Of a stretch of 64,000 bases of DNA, positions 11,701 to 22,626 are shown piece by piece. The notes under the pieces are model-generated. The model saw only the letters and a list, made by a program, of their open reading frames with translations, had not been told where the DNA came from and made no database searches. Every line of letters begins with the position of its first letter. Within the stretch, counting starts at the first letter, position 1. A program made the position numbers and the translations under genes. Source of the stretch: Thermincola carboxydiphila (GTDB taxonomy: Bacteria > Bacillota > Thermincolia > Thermincolales > UBA2595); assembly GCA_016841725.1 (NCBI GenBank), contig JAENYP010000004.1, positions 155,542 to 219,541 on the forward strand. Direction: 5' to 3'.

Positions 11701-13047
11701 CGGATAAGGCTGCGTTCCCTGATTGCCGCTATCAGGGAAAGGGATAAAAGAAAGTTTGTGCCGGGAAAACGTATCCAGTCACAACAAAGAGCTGTATTTA
11801 CGGAAGAAATGAAAAAAACCCACACAATCCTGGCTCCCCAGATGTCACCGGTACATTTTCAATTCCTGAAGACCGGGTTTGAGCTTGCCGGATATAATGT
11901 TGAAGTTCTCCCATCAGTAGATAAATCGGCCATTGATGAGGGGCTGCGGTATGTTCATAATGATGCCTGTTACCCGGCAATTATTGTGGTCGGGCAGCTA
12001 ATGAAGGCCTTGAGGTCAGGGGAATATGACCTGGACAGTACTTCTGTGATTATTACCCAGACCGGAGGGGGCTGCCGGGCTACCAACTATATTTCTTTTA
12101 TTAAAAAGGCTTTAAGGGATGCCGGTATGGAGCGTGTTCCGGTACTGTCCCTTAATGCTTCCGGCCTGGAAAAACATCCTGGTTTCAAAGTGACCCTGCC
12201 GATGCTGAATAAGCTCCTGATGGGGTTGATTTATGGAGACCTTTTTATGAGACTGCTGTACAGGGTGAGACCATATGAAAAGGCACCCGGTTCCGCCAAT
12301 CGCCTGTACGAACATTGGGTGGCAAAATGCCAGGAATCACTGCGGAACGGTGGAAGAAAACAGTTTAAGGAAAACATTTATAAAATTGTCGCCGATTTTG
12401 ATAATTTTGAAATCCATGAGGATATGGTCAAGCCAAGGGTGGGAGTTGTCGGTGAAATCCTGGTCAAATTCCATCCCACTGCCAATAACAATATAGTAGA
12501 ACTGCTGGAAGCGGAGGGGGCGGAGGCGATAGTCCCGGACCTGACAGATTTCCTGTTCTACAGCGCTTTTGACAGTAAAATAAAGTATGAACAGTTATCA
12601 GGAAGCTTTAAGAATATGGTTTCAGGCCAGATATCTATTAAATTTATGGAGTATTATAGAAAAGATATGAAAAAGGCCCTGGCTAAAAGCAGGCGTTTTC
12701 ATCCTCCCAAACCGATTGAAGAGATAGCCCGGTTTGCGGAAAAGCACCTTTCACTGGCACACCAGACAGGTGAGGGTTGGTTCCTGACGGGTGAAATGGT
12801 TGAACTTATTCACAGCGGCGTTCACAATATTGTGTGCCTGCAGCCCTTTGCCTGCCTGCCAAACCATATCACCGGCAAGGGCATGATCAGGGAGCTCAGG
12901 AGGTCCTATCCCCTGGTCAATATTGCCCCGATTGATTATGACCCAGGGGCAAGTGAGGTCAATCAGCTCAACCGTATCAAACTGATGCTGTCTGTTGCTG
13001 TAAAAAACATGGAATCAGGTACAGTAATGAGTACCGAAATAGGATAA
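8788..13047 (+). CDS. acyl-CoA dehydratase activase-related protein: two BadF/BadG/BcrA/BcrD ATPase domains plus dehydratase-like C-terminal half
   Basis: Two ASKHA domains ([13 protein letters not shown] and [31 protein letters not shown] and [16 protein letters not shown]) followed by DUF2229-like region; 1419 aa. Confidence 0.9.
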   Translation: MNGILNVGLDVGSTTVKMVVLNGEDKIVYKKYLRHFSDIKSTVGSLFEDAKSVLERRLLTIMITGSGGFGIAQKMAVPFIQEVMASLDAVRSKIPFTDVAIELGGEDAKITYFGDSVEQRMNGTCAGGTGAFIDQMASLLQTDPAGLNELAKSHRNIYPIASRCGVFAKTDVQPLLNEGAAKEDIAASILQAVVNQTISGLAQGRPISGNVAFLGGPLHFMSELRKRFSDTLKLTNKSVVFPEDSQYFVALGAALSSRKERPLAFECLYERSPMISLLDMQESGHMEPLFASDEEYREFADRHSQHRVKRVPLESCQGDVFLGIDAGSTTTKIALIDKEGNLLYSHYGSNMGRPLESTIAALKKLYEQLNKETNIVYSAVTGYGEHLIKAALKIDIGEIETVAHYKAAEFFLPGVDFVLDIGGQDMKSMVIREGVIDSIMLNEACSSGCGSFIENFANSLKMDVKDFVAMGVRAENPVDLGTRCTVFMNSKVKQAQKEGAGISDISAGISISVIKNALFKVIRLRNADDLGRKIVVQGGTFYNEAVLRAMEKITGAEVVRPDIAGIMGAFGAALIARNRYEKGYASGLLHAAELESFTTDTSMRRCGLCGNNCLVTVKAFSNGSEFVSGNRCERGAGKEKVENNIPNVYEYKYKRLFNYRSLPEAEAHRGVIGIPRALNIYEDYPFWHTFFTELGYRVVVSGRSSKDIYELGMETIPSESACYPAKITHGHIADLILNKGVRKIFYPCIPYNIKEDPEANNMFNCPIVTSYPETISANMDVTRAGGVTFYHPFLPLDMPPRMVKRLIEELAPEGIPRKELEQAVGKAYRELERYKEDVRKEGEATLRYIKENHLKGIVLAGRPYHIDPEINHGIPGMINAYGFAVLSEDSVRHLGIVERPLRVVDQWVYHSRMYAAASFVATQPDIELIQLNSFGCGLDAVTTDQIKEILDNHGKIYTLLKIDEINNLGAARIRLRSLIAAIRERDKRKFVPGKRIQSQQRAVFTEEMKKTHTILAPQMSPVHFQFLKTGFELAGYNVEVLPSVDKSAIDEGLRYVHNDACYPAIIVVGQLMKALRSGEYDLDSTSVIITQTGGGCRATNYISFIKKALRDAGMERVPVLSLNASGLEKHPGFKVTLPMLNKLLMGLIYGDLFMRLLYRVRPYEKAPGSANRLYEHWVAKCQESLRNGGRKQFKENIYKIVADFDNFEIHEDMVKPRVGVVGEILVKFHPTANNNIVELLEAEGAEAIVPDLTDFLFYSAFDSKIKYEQLSGSFKNMVSGQISIKFMEYYRKDMKKALAKSRRFHPPKPIEEIARFAEKHLSLAHQTGEGWFLTGEMVELIHSGVHNIVCLQPFACLPNHITGKGMIRELRRSYPLVNIAPIDYDPGASEVNQLNRIKLMLSVAVKNMESGTVMSTEIG

Positions 13048-13092
13048 AAAAACAGGCAGCCCAATAAGTGAATTGGAGCCGCCTGTTTTTTT
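13046..13092. terminator. bidirectional terminator
   Basis: aaaaaacaggcagcccaat-aagtga-attggagccgcctgttttttt between convergent genes. Confidence 0.85.
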
Positions 13093-13567
13093 ATTTCTTC
13101 CTTCTGCGGGCTTCTCTTTCTGCCTTTTGTGCTTCTCTTCTTTCCTGTTCTTCTCTTTCTTGTTCGACAGTCCTCATAAAGATTCCTGACCCCAGCCAGG
13201 CCGAAACAGCGAATATCATCCAAAGTGCGTGGGTAAGCACCAACCCCTGGAGAATGAAGTTAACTCCAAAACCCAGGCCTACGGCAGGAATACTGATAAG
13301 AAGTGTGCGGATGACCCGTTCAAAACCTTTTTGGCGGGGAATAGGCCATATCTTGGCAAAGATGGCCCCGATAATGAGACCCAGGGTAACAGTGATTAAT
13401 ATCTGGGCAAGCACTATAGGTGTGGGGAAGTCCCAACCCCAGATATAATGGCCCGCCAGGTAGAAGAGGTCAACGAAAAAGGAGATTCCCAGGGCCCTGC
13501 GTACAATCCATAAAATAATTGCGGAATTCATCTTATATCTCCCCCCAATTGCGATACCGGTAGTCAT
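13091..13567 (-). CDS. small membrane protein
   Basis: Multiple hydrophobic segments, charged C-terminal coiled tail; directly upstream of symporter genes on same strand is not implied. Confidence 0.6.
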   Translation of the reverse strand: MTTGIAIGGRYKMNSAIILWIVRRALGISFFVDLFYLAGHYIWGWDFPTPIVLAQILITVTLGLIIGAIFAKIWPIPRQKGFERVIRTLLISIPAVGLGFGVNFILQGLVLTHALWMIFAVSAWLGSGIFMRTVEQEREEQERREAQKAEREARRRKK

Positions 13568-13655
13568 AATTTCATCTCCCCCCTTTTTTTTAAGGAAGCC
13601 CCGGGGCGGTAACCTGGCCCCAGGGCTGTAAAGTACCTGTTATTGAATCATTGTA

Positions 13656-15350
13656 TTAGTGAGCCTGTGCTTCCCCTACGCCGGACGGTGTCCGTACGTC
13701 ATTGACAAGCTGTTGAATTTCAATCGGCGGTGGCGGGGTAAGCCGTGAGATCACATAGGTAAGCACAAAGTTGAAGATCATGCCCACCATTCCGATACCC
13801 TGGGCGTTGACACCCATGAAATCGGTGAGTAGCGGGGCTTCGGTACCCAATACTTTCATTGATTGCATCATTACAATCATGGAGAGTGTAAACACAAGGC
13901 CGACAATCATTCCCACGATAGCGCCTTCCTTGGTCGTCCTGGTGTCAAAAATACCCAGGATAATAACCGGGAAGATACTTGCTGCCGCAAGACCGAAGGC
14001 GAAGGCTACCACCTCGGCAACGAATCCCGGCGGGTGAACACCGAACCAGGCGGCACAACATACGCCAACCAGTACCATGGCCCGGCCTATCTTCATCCGC
14101 TGTGCTTCAGAGGCATCCGGCCTGAAGATACGGTAATAGAGGTCGTGGGATACAGCGGAGGACATCGCTATCAGCAGGCCTGATGCTGTCGAGAGGGCTG
14201 CTGCCAGACCGCCGGCGGCCACCAGGGCCACGATAAAGGGAGCCAGTTTGGCAACCTCAGGGGTTGAGAGAACGATCATATCATTGTCAATGGTAACTTC
14301 ATTGGCAGGGTCTTTGGCATTAGTCATATTAATCATGCCGTCACCGTTTTTGTCTTCCAGCTTGAGCAGTCCTGCAGCTCCCCATTTCTCAACCCAGGAA
14401 ATCTTCTGGACCTCGGCAAGGGGCTTGTTGGCAAGAGTATCAATCAGGTTGTACCTGGCAAAAACGCCGATTGCAGGAGCTGTGGTATACAGCAGGGCGA
14501 TGAAGAGGAGGGCCCAGCCTGCTGAGTAACGGGCATCACGTACAGTTGGGACTGTATAGAACCGGATGATAACGTGAGGCAGTCCCGCAGTACCTACCAT
14601 CAGTGACAGGGTAATGGCAAACACGTTAAGTGCACTCAGGTTGGTAAAGGGTTTGATGTATTCATTCATGCCCAGGGTTAACTGGAGGTCACTGAGGCGC
14701 TGGGCAATATCTGTAAAGGTCAGGCCAAGCTGAGGAATCGGGTTGCCGGTCAGCTTCAGGGAGATAGCAATAGCCGGGATCGCATAGGCACACATAAGTA
14801 CGCCATACTGGGCAACCTGGGTATAGGTAACCCCTTTCATACCACCGATAGTGGCGAAAAAGGCGACAATAACCGTACCTATAAGAACACCGACGATAAT
14901 GTCAACCTGCAGGTAACGGCTGAAAACGATGCCAACACCGCGCATCTGGCCGGCAATATAGGTCATAGATACAAACACGGTACATACGGCGGCAACGGCA
15001 CGCGCATACTTGGAGTAGTAACGGTCACCGATAAAGTCGGGAACTGTGTACCGGCCAAACTTACGCAGGTAGGGAGCCAGGAGCAGAGCCAGGAGCACAT
15101 AGCCTCCGGTCCAGCCCATCAGGTATACGGCTCCGTCATAACCGAGCACCGAGATACTACCGGCCATACCGATGAAGGAGGCAGCCGACATCCAGTCTGC
15201 AGCGGTGGCGGCGCCGTTGGCTAGTGCGGAGACACCCCGGCCGGCAACATAGAAACCGGCCGTTTCCTTAACCCGGGACATCCAGCCGACATACATGTAC
15301 AGACTAAAAGTGATTAGAACAAATATAATAGTCCAGGTTTCAACGCTCAT
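13656..15350 (-). CDS. sodium:solute symporter family protein (large subunit, acetate/ActP-like)
   Basis: SSS family: GRGVSALANGAATAADWMSAASFIGMAG, multiple TM segments. Confidence 0.9.
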   Translation of the reverse strand: MSVETWTIIFVLITFSLYMYVGWMSRVKETAGFYVAGRGVSALANGAATAADWMSAASFIGMAGSISVLGYDGAVYLMGWTGGYVLLALLLAPYLRKFGRYTVPDFIGDRYYSKYARAVAAVCTVFVSMTYIAGQMRGVGIVFSRYLQVDIIVGVLIGTVIVAFFATIGGMKGVTYTQVAQYGVLMCAYAIPAIAISLKLTGNPIPQLGLTFTDIAQRLSDLQLTLGMNEYIKPFTNLSALNVFAITLSLMVGTAGLPHVIIRFYTVPTVRDARYSAGWALLFIALLYTTAPAIGVFARYNLIDTLANKPLAEVQKISWVEKWGAAGLLKLEDKNGDGMINMTNAKDPANEVTIDNDMIVLSTPEVAKLAPFIVALVAAGGLAAALSTASGLLIAMSSAVSHDLYYRIFRPDASEAQRMKIGRAMVLVGVCCAAWFGVHPPGFVAEVVAFAFGLAAASIFPVIILGIFDTRTTKEGAIVGMIVGLVFTLSMIVMMQSMKVLGTEAPLLTDFMGVNAQGIGMVGMIFNFVLTYVISRLTPPPPIEIQQLVNDVRTPSGVGEAQAH

Positions 15351-15352
15351 CC

Positions 15353-15628
15353 TTATGCCCCCTTCTTCAATTTGACTTCTTGTACGTCAAATTCTTTGTC
15401 CATTTTGTCCATTTTCCAGCAGTAGAAGAATATCAGGCACACAAAAGTGATGATAGAACCCTGCTGGGCAAACCAGAAGGAAAGCGGGACGCCGCCCAAC
15501 TTGATGTTATATAGAGGGTTAGCAAAGATAATTGCAGCGCCGAGACTAACTGCTGCCCAGACAATCAGGCAGCCGATAATCAGGGTGACGTTCTTTTTCC
15601 AGTAGACCTTTAAACGTTCTTCGTTCAT
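15353..15628 (-). CDS. DUF4212 sodium/substrate symporter small subunit
   Basis: Two-TM protein immediately upstream of the symporter; NEERLKVYWKKNVTLIIGCLIVWA and PLSFWFAQQGSIITFV typical of the family; RBS aaggagg. Confidence 0.85.
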   Translation of the reverse strand: MNEERLKVYWKKNVTLIIGCLIVWAAVSLGAAIIFANPLYNIKLGGVPLSFWFAQQGSIITFVCLIFFYCWKMDKMDKEFDVQEVKLKKGA

Positions 15629-16125
15629 ACCCATCCTCCTTAATTTAGGTTCAAAAATTAATAGGAATAACTCCAATTCTAATTGTCAGGTTTTATTTAC
15701 CCGATCTTTTTCTAAAGGTTTCTTCCGTAATCCTGAAAGCGAATTGAACTAACATTCCTCCCTTCCTAGGATTTATCTGTTGTTCTCTTATCCCCCCATG
15801 TCATCTTATCCAGGACAGAGCCTGAATCACCTCCTTTGGTTAATATGTCTGATGATAATTCCTATTCTAATTGTAAGGGGAGTTGGGGAAATAATAATTA
15901 AAAAATCCTTTAGGAATCAAAAAAAGCATCCGTTTGGAGATATAATTATTTTATTGGTTAAAGCATTTATTAGGGGCTGTTTTCAATAACTACTTTGACT
16001 GCTTACCTGATGATAGAACCGTTGGCGGTTAATATAGACCGTCCACGCTGGTAAAATAGCAAAATTTCAGAAATATTAGAAATTAATGTTGAAGGGTGGA
16101 AAAGCACTGCCAGTGCCCTCAACAG

Positions 16126-16163
16126 TAAAGGCCCGAACCTTTTTTACAAGGTCCGGGCCTTTA
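16126..16163. terminator. bidirectional terminator
   Basis: aaaggcccgaacctt-tttac-aaggtccgggccttt. Confidence 0.8.
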
Positions 16164-16189
16164 AAAAGCAGCAGATTATTGGCGAGCGG

Positions 16190-16792
16190 TTAGGATTCTC
16201 CCTTAGCCTTAAAACAGGTATCAATAATTCTTTCCGCCAGCCGTTTCTGGGCACTTGACTGTGCTATAAGCATGAGTACGATAAGAAAGAGTTCTGCCGT
16301 TTCCCGATTCTCAAGGTCAATTGACAGGGTCTTTTCTTTGATCACGGCAAATTTTTCGATAAGGCTGTCGTAGAAGGTATCGAACTCTATTTCTTTAAGC
16401 TCCAGGAAGGCTGCATAAATATCTTCAAGGGAGATAACATCATCTTCCCGTGTGGCCAGGTTATTTAAAATTGGGTCAAATAAAGCCCTGATATCATTTA
16501 TAGAAATAATGTTTTTTAAATGATAAGTAAGGATTAGCAGAATAATATGATCTTTGGTATATTTCTTGTTTTTCGGAGGCATCAGCAGCCCAGCCTTGGT
16601 ATAGTTGTTAATCATGGTTTTGGTAAGGATTTTGTCCTCCGGATGCCTCTTAAAGTCTTCCATTTTATTTTCAATGATGGAAGTGAGCTGTTCCATATAA
16701 AGGTCCACCTCGGGAATATCGGCTATCCCGATTTCACCGGGACGGGAGATTTCCTGCACAAGTTTTTCAAGGTTTGCCTTGGTAAATTTCAT
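16190..16792 (-). CDS. DUF1836 domain-containing protein
   Basis: MerR-like: LTKTMINNYTKAGLLMPPKNKKYTKDHIILLILTYHLKNIISINDI. Confidence 0.8.
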   Translation of the reverse strand: MKFTKANLEKLVQEISRPGEIGIADIPEVDLYMEQLTSIIENKMEDFKRHPEDKILTKTMINNYTKAGLLMPPKNKKYTKDHIILLILTYHLKNIISINDIRALFDPILNNLATREDDVISLEDIYAAFLELKEIEFDTFYDSLIEKFAVIKEKTLSIDLENRETAELFLIVLMLIAQSSAQKRLAERIIDTCFKAKGES

Positions 16793-17132
16793 TACTAACC
16801 ACCTCAAGGCAATTATATAGTATTTATAACCACGTGGCAAGCTATTTAAAGAAGCAAAACGAGATATAAATAACTAGATTATGAAAGCAGGAGCTGGAAG
16901 GAGCTAATTACAAATTTTAGTTAACCGCGGGACATAGTAAACAAAACCGCTTGTTGTGGTAAAAACAAACCCGTATTATACTATGGGTATAAAGTAAAAT
17001 GTTTACACAGGCAAATTTAATGAGAAAGGAGGAAAAAAGTAAAAAAAAGTAAAATTAAATATAGTGTTTAATGTAATAAAGCGGCATATGTAATGAAGTG
17101 ATAACATTAAGACTTTGAAAGGAGAGAAATTA

Positions 17133-17819
17133 ATGGGTTTGTTTAAGCGGATCAGTGACAACATCAGGGCCAATCTTAATGCCATGGTTGATAAGGCGGA
17201 AGACCCGGTAAAGCTTTTGGACCAGTATCTTAGGGATATGGAAGACGATATTGCTGATGCTGAAGGGGCTGTTGCCAGACAGCTGGCTGTTGTCAGGAAG
17301 TTCCGGGCACAATACGAAGATGCCCAGGCCTTAGCTGCCAAACGTGAAGTCCAAGCTCTGGAGGCTCTTGAGAAAGACCGTGAGGACTTGGCCAGAAAAG
17401 CCCTGGAAGATAAAAAGCTGCAGAGGGCTAAAGCCGACGACTACAAGAGCCAGTATGACAGTACCGGTGCCACTGCCGAAACGCTGAAATCACAGCTTCA
17501 CGAGATGAAGGATGAGTATGAAAAGCTTTGGGCCAGGAGGGACACTCTGGTGGCAAGGGCTCAGGCTGCCCGGGCTCAGAAAGAGATTCACGGAGCAATG
17601 GGGGGATTTGCCAAAGACAATGCCAGGCGCGGTTTTGAAAGGATGGAGGAAAAGGTGATGCAGCTGGAAGCGGAGGCAGATGTGGCTGCAGAACTGAGTG
17701 CATCCGGGAAATCGCTGGATGCAGAACTTGAAGCCCTGGGCAGCAGTGATGCTGAGATTGACAGTGAACTGGCTGCATTGAAGGAAAAGCTCAAGGCCAA
17801 AGAAGACAGTGAGAAGTAA
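17133..17819 (+). CDS. PspA/IM30 family protein
   Basis: MGLFKRISDNIRANLNAMVDKAEDPVKLLDQYLRDMEDDI coiled-coil PspA signature. Confidence 0.93.
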   Translation: MGLFKRISDNIRANLNAMVDKAEDPVKLLDQYLRDMEDDIADAEGAVARQLAVVRKFRAQYEDAQALAAKREVQALEALEKDREDLARKALEDKKLQRAKADDYKSQYDSTGATAETLKSQLHEMKDEYEKLWARRDTLVARAQAARAQKEIHGAMGGFAKDNARRGFERMEEKVMQLEAEADVAAELSASGKSLDAELEALGSSDAEIDSELAALKEKLKAKEDSEK

Positions 17820-17863
17820 ATAAGCCGTTGAGCAGTAATTAAGCGCCCAGGGGAGGGATTTTT

Positions 17864-18400
17864 ATGCTGGAATTATATTGGGGATGTCTGGCGGGCGGAG
17901 TTTTGTTCGCCCTGATTACCGTAGTATTTGGAGATATCCTCGGTGATGCATTTGACGGGGTGTTCGATGCCCTGTCATTTGACCACCTGGATTTTCTCCA
18001 GCCAATGGTGCTGGTCAGCGGGATGACTGTTTTTGGCGGAACAGGTGTTACCCTCACCAGGTATACCTCCATGGAACCCTTCCCTGTTGCCGTTATTTCT
18101 GTAATAGCTGCGGTTCTCCTATCAATAGCGGTATTCTTTCTGTATGTTAAACCGATGAAAAACACTGAAAACTCGACTGGGTTTTCTATTCAGGACCTGG
18201 TCGGAAAGATCGGGGAGGTTTCTGTCCCCATTCCTGCCAAAGGCTATGGTGAGGTTCTGGTGAGAATCGGTGCCGGAAACACCAACCAGATTGCAGCCAG
18301 TTTTGACGGTGAAAAACTGCCTGCAGGCACCAGGGTTGTCGTTGCCGAGGTGAAAGACAGCACCTTATATGTATTTCGCTATGAGGAGAACTCAATTTAA
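17864..18400 (+). CDS. NfeD-like membrane protein
   Basis: N-terminal TM segments plus C-terminal OB-fold (LVGKIGEVSVPIPAKGYGEVLVRI); between pspA and flotillin genes. Confidence 0.85.
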   Translation: MLELYWGCLAGGVLFALITVVFGDILGDAFDGVFDALSFDHLDFLQPMVLVSGMTVFGGTGVTLTRYTSMEPFPVAVISVIAAVLLSIAVFFLYVKPMKNTENSTGFSIQDLVGKIGEVSVPIPAKGYGEVLVRIGAGNTNQIAASFDGEKLPAGTRVVVAEVKDSTLYVFRYEENSI

Positions 18401-18417
18401 TATTAAGGAGGACTATA

Positions 18418-19908
18418 ATGTTTGAGATACCCGGTTTTCTATTTATTCCCGTATTGGTAACTATGGTTATTGTCGTCCTGGGCGTAGCATTCTGGGCAAG
18501 GTATAAGACAGTAGGTCCGGATGAGGCCATGATTGTTACCGGATCATACCTGGGGAGCAAAAATGTTCTGGTAGATGAATCAGGGCGCCGGATCAAGATT
18601 ATCAGGGGCGGTGGAGCATTTATCCTGCCTGTTTTTCAGCAGTCTGAGTTTGTATCACTCCTATCTATGAAACTGGATATCTCCACTCCTGAAGTGTATA
18701 CTGAGCAGGGAGTTCCGGTAATGGCTGACGGGGTGGCGATTATCAAAATAGGGAGTTCTGTTGAAGATGTGGCCACTGCAGCAGAACAGTTTATGGGTAA
18801 GCCGCAGGAGGCCCTTAAGTCTGAGCCTCAGGAAGTCCTCGAAGGACACCTGAGGGCTATCCTTGGCACAATGACTGTGGAGGAGGTTTACCGCAACCGC
18901 GACAAGTTTGCCCAGGAGGTTCAAGGTGTGGCGGCAAAGGACCTCAAGAAAATGGGACTACAGATAGTCTCCTTTACAATAAAGGACGTCAGGGATAAGC
19001 AGGGCTACCTGGATGCTCTGGGTAAGCCGAGAATAGCTGCAGTTAAGAGGGATGCCGAAATTGCCGAAGCCCAAGCCATCCGGGATGCCCGGATTCAGAA
19101 GGCCCAGGCAGAGGAAGAAGGCCAAAAGGCGGAGCTGCTGCGTGACACTAATGTGGCTGAGGCATCAAAAGAAAAAGAGTTGAAGGTTGCCGCTTTTAAA
19201 AGGGAGCAGGATACTGCTAAGGCCGAAGCTGACCAGGCATACAGCATTCAGGAAGCGCGTTCCCAGCAGATGGCAGTTGAAGAACAGATGAAAATAGAAC
19301 TGGTCCGCAAGGAACGGGAGATCGACCTTCAGGAAAAAGAGATTTTGCGGCGGGAAAAACAGTTTGATGCTGAAGTAAGGAAAAAGGCCGATGCCGACAG
19401 GTATTCGGTGGAGCAGGCAGCTGAAGCTGACAAGGCAAGGCGGCTCCGTGAGGCAGATGCAATACAGTATAAAATTGAAGCAGAGGCCAAGGCCAATGCA
19501 GAACAAAAGCGGCTGGAAGGTTTGGCCGTGGCCGATGCTGAAAAGGCCAAGGGTACTGCTGAGGCAGAAGTAATCCGGTTAAAGGGTCTTGCGGAAGCCG
19601 AAGCAAAAGAAAAGCTTGCCGAGGCCTTTGAGAAGTTTGGCGAGGCCGCTGTTCTGGACATTATCGTCAAGATGCTGCCTGAACTGGCCGGCAGGGTGGC
19701 AGAGCCTATGAAATCCATTGATAAACTTACTGTTGTTGATACCGGCCATGGCGAAGGAGCGGCCCGGGTAAGCAATTACGTGACTTCTCTGATGGCAACC
19801 GCTCCGGAAATGCTGAAAAATGTATCCGGAATAGATATGGATCAGCTGGTAAAAGACCTGCTCAACAGGAGTGCAGCAAAAGAACTTCAAAAAGCAGATG
19901 TTGAGTAA
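18418..19908 (+). CDS. flotillin family protein
   Basis: SPFH domain plus long EA-rich repeats (AEAEVIRLKGLAEAEAKEKLAEAFEKFGEAAVLDIIVKMLPELA). Confidence 0.95.
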   Translation: MFEIPGFLFIPVLVTMVIVVLGVAFWARYKTVGPDEAMIVTGSYLGSKNVLVDESGRRIKIIRGGGAFILPVFQQSEFVSLLSMKLDISTPEVYTEQGVPVMADGVAIIKIGSSVEDVATAAEQFMGKPQEALKSEPQEVLEGHLRAILGTMTVEEVYRNRDKFAQEVQGVAAKDLKKMGLQIVSFTIKDVRDKQGYLDALGKPRIAAVKRDAEIAEAQAIRDARIQKAQAEEEGQKAELLRDTNVAEASKEKELKVAAFKREQDTAKAEADQAYSIQEARSQQMAVEEQMKIELVRKEREIDLQEKEILRREKQFDAEVRKKADADRYSVEQAAEADKARRLREADAIQYKIEAEAKANAEQKRLEGLAVADAEKAKGTAEAEVIRLKGLAEAEAKEKLAEAFEKFGEAAVLDIIVKMLPELAGRVAEPMKSIDKLTVVDTGHGEGAARVSNYVTSLMATAPEMLKNVSGIDMDQLVKDLLNRSAAKELQKADVE

Positions 19909-19921
19909 TAATTGTTATCAC

Positions 19922-20146
19922 CTATTTCATTTTAATGGCACGATGGGGGCAGTAATCAACACACTTCCCGCAGCCGACACACTTATCCCTGTCGATTAGG
20001 GGGACATCAGCCTTAAAGAGCCACTTCGTCTTTTGGGTGATAGCCCTAAGGCCGCAGACTCGTTTGGCGGCACAGAACGGTGAATGGTCACATAGTTTTT
20101 CATTAATTACGGCTTTTTTCTTCTTTGCCAATTCAAAAACCTCCAT
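19922..20146 (-). CDS. 4Fe-4S ferredoxin-type protein
   Basis: CVGCGKCVDYCPHRAI and an additional CDHSPFCAAKRVC cluster. Confidence 0.85.
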   Translation of the reverse strand: MEVFELAKKKKAVINEKLCDHSPFCAAKRVCGLRAITQKTKWLFKADVPLIDRDKCVGCGKCVDYCPHRAIKMK

Positions 20147-20203
20147 AATAAGTTAGATCAGATCAATAATAATGTAAACTAGATTAATATAATTCAAATC
20201 AGG

Positions 20204-20230
20204 TGAATATACCCCGTGGGGGTATATTCA
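20204..20230. promoter_or_regulatory. perfect 12-bp-arm palindrome resembling a CsoR-family operator
   Basis: TGAATATACCCC-GTG-GGGGTATATTCA upstream of the minus-strand ferredoxin gene. Confidence 0.5.
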
Positions 20231-20312
20231 TTATAGCAGAAAAAAGTATCATTTACAAACCCGATAAAAAATTATATAATTATTAAATAATAACAGAGAC
20301 TTAAATTGTCTT

Positions 20313-20405
20313 TAGCTAGGGGTGCCTAAAAGGCTGAGAGGTTTTTTTCCGAGACCAACCCTTGGAACCTGAATCCCGGATAATGCCGGCGAAGGGAAGC
20401 TAGTG
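20313..20405 (+). ncRNA. TPP riboswitch (THI element)
   Basis: aggggtgcctaaaaggctgaga ... gaccaacccttggaacctgaatcccggataatgccggcgaagggaagct directly upstream of thiS. Confidence 0.96.
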
Positions 20406-20479
20406 TTTTGTTTACAAAGCAGGCTTGCCATTTGGTAAGCCTGCAGCTGTTTTCTGCGAATTCATTAATTAATAAGGTG

Positions 20480-20689
20480 ATGGTAATTGTGCAGATAAAA
20501 ATTAATGGCAAGGTGACGGAAATAGAACCTTCACTGAATCTTGCCAGCCTTCTGGAAACCCGGAGGATTAAGCCGGGGGCAGTGGTTGTCCAGTATAACG
20601 GGGATATTGTTGACAAGGGCCTTTGGACCAAAATTGTGCTTCAAGAAAATGATGAACTGGAAATACTTCGTTTTGTAGGGGGGGGCTAA
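20480..20689 (+). CDS. thiS: sulfur carrier protein ThiS
   Basis: Short ubiquitin-like protein ending GGG; upstream of thiG (start could be GTG 20489). Confidence 0.9.
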   Translation: MVIVQIKINGKVTEIEPSLNLASLLETRRIKPGAVVVQYNGDIVDKGLWTKIVLQENDELEILRFVGGG

Positions 20690-20691
20690 TA

Positions 20692-21465
20692 ATGGACATC
20701 TTAAAAATAGGAGGGCAGGAAATCCATAACCGGCTGTTTCTGGGCACAGGGAAATTTGCTTCTGATGCGCTCATTCCTGATGTAATCAAGGCCTCCGGGG
20801 TACAAGTGGTGACTGTTGCCCTGCGCAGGGTTGATTTTGAAAATGAACAGGAAAACATGCTCAATTATATAGATAAAGAATGTGTTTTGATGCCCAATAC
20901 ATCAGGGGCGCGCACTGCCGATGAGGCTGTCAGGATTGCCCGGATTGCCAGGGCTGCCGGATGTGGTAACTGGGTTAAAATTGAGGTCATAAAAGATAAC
21001 AAGTACCTGCTTCCTGATAATTATGAGACCCTAAAGACTACAGAGATACTTGCCCGTGAGGGGTTTGCGGTTTTTCCGTACATGAGCCCAGACCTGATGG
21101 TGGCCCGTCAGATGAGAGATGCCGGGGCTGCAGCCGTTATGCCCCTGGGTTCTCCCATAGGTTCCAACAGGGGACTGCAGACCCGGGAACTGGTGCGGAT
21201 ACTTATTGATGAAATTGACCTTCCGATAATTGTTGATGCCGGGATTGGCAGGCCTTCAGAGGCCGCAGAGGCAATGGAAATGGGCGCTGCTGCAGTGCTG
21301 GTAAATACCGCAATTGCAGTGGCCGATGATCCTGTGGCTATGGCTGCAGCCTTCAGTATGGCAGTAAAGGCGGGCCGTCAGGGATACCTGGCCGGGCCTG
21401 GGGCTGCAAAGCTGTATGCAGAGGCTTCATCGCCTCTGACCGGGTTCCTGCGGGATTCTGATTAA
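20692..21465 (+). CDS. thiG: thiazole synthase
   Basis: [61 protein letters not shown]. Confidence 0.96.
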   Translation: MDILKIGGQEIHNRLFLGTGKFASDALIPDVIKASGVQVVTVALRRVDFENEQENMLNYIDKECVLMPNTSGARTADEAVRIARIARAAGCGNWVKIEVIKDNKYLLPDNYETLKTTEILAREGFAVFPYMSPDLMVARQMRDAGAAAVMPLGSPIGSNRGLQTRELVRILIDEIDLPIIVDAGIGRPSEAAEAMEMGAAAVLVNTAIAVADDPVAMAAAFSMAVKAGRQGYLAGPGAAKLYAEASSPLTGFLRDSD

Positions 21466-21522
21466 TAAATGAAAAGAAAGTTTACGTCTGATAAATTATT
21501 GAAATGATTGGAAGGATTGCAG

Positions 21523-22626
21523 ATGGGCTTTTATGAAATATATAATGAAATTAAAGATACAGACTTTGACAGATTACTTAAAGAGGTGACGGTTCAACAG
21601 GCAGACAGGGTAATCGGGGACAACACGGTCAGTGAGACCGGGTTTCTGAACCTGTTGTCTCCGGCTGCCGGAGAAAGGCTGGAGACTATGGCCCGGAAGG
21701 CACATCACCTGACCTTAAAGAATTTTGGCAGAGTGATCGGCCTGTATACACCGATGTATCTTTCGGACTTTTGTACCAATGAATGTGTATACTGTGGCTT
21801 TAATACAAAAAACCCTATGCGCCGTAGAACTCTGAGCGTTGCAGAGGTGGAACGGGAGGGCCGGATGATTGCCGGGACGGGGTTGAGACACCTGCTTATC
21901 CTTACGGGAGAAGCGCCGCACCAGGCGTCTGTGGAATACCTGGCCGAGTGTACCGGGAGGCTGAGGAAGTACTTCTCTTCAGTATCTATTGAAGTATATC
22001 CCATGGAAACAGCAGGATATCAGGCGCTTGTTGCCGCAGGGGTTGATGGGATGACTGTTTACCAGGAGGTCTATGACCCGGAAATCTATGACCGGCTCCA
22101 CATTAAAGGGCCTAAGAAAAACTATCGCTTCAGGCTTAATGCACCGGAGCGGGCCTGTCAGGCCGGAATGCGGACTGTCAACCTGGGAGCATTACTGGGG
22201 CTCGCAGACTGGAGAAGCGAGGTTTTCGCTCTCGGGCTTCATGCAAAATACCTTCAGGATAAGTACCCTGATACCGAAATAAGTGTGTCATTTCCACGCA
22301 TCAGGCCGGCAGCCGGGCAATTCCGCCCTGCGGTAGAGGTAACTGACCGGGAACTGGTCCAGATGATACTGGCCATCAGGCTTTTTTTGCCCCGGGCGGG
22401 GATCACCCTTTCGACAAGGGAAAACCCGGATTTCAGGGATAACCTGATTAGACTTGGGGTAACCAAAATGTCTGCCGGTTCCTGTACTGAAGTAGGGGGG
22501 CGGCTGGACGGGGACGGTCATGACGGGCAGTTCGAAATATCCGATACCCGTTCTGTTGCCGAAATGAAGGCTGCTATTTTACAAAACGGGTATCAGCCGG
22601 TCTCCAAAGACTGGCTGGTAATATGA
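21523..22626 (+). CDS. thiH: 2-iminoacetate synthase (radical SAM)
   Basis: YLSDFCTNECVYCGFN radical SAM CX3CX2C motif; MSAGSCTEVGG; third in thi operon. Confidence 0.95.
   Translation: MGFYEIYNEIKDTDFDRLLKEVTVQQADRVIGDNTVSETGFLNLLSPAAGERLETMARKAHHLTLKNFGRVIGLYTPMYLSDFCTNECVYCGFNTKNPMRRRTLSVAEVEREGRMIAGTGLRHLLILTGEAPHQASVEYLAECTGRLRKYFSSVSIEVYPMETAGYQALVAAGVDGMTVYQEVYDPEIYDRLHIKGPKKNYRFRLNAPERACQAGMRTVNLGALLGLADWRSEVFALGLHAKYLQDKYPDTEISVSFPRIRPAAGQFRPAVEVTDRELVQMILAIRLFLPRAGITLSTRENPDFRDNLIRLGVTKMSAGSCTEVGGRLDGDGHDGQFEISDTRSVAEMKAAILQNGYQPVSKDWLVI

Noticed and set aside
15780-15989. ORF of 69 aa between symporter genes and DUF1836
   Set aside because: AT-rich intergenic reading frame without RBS or recognisable family; likely spurious.
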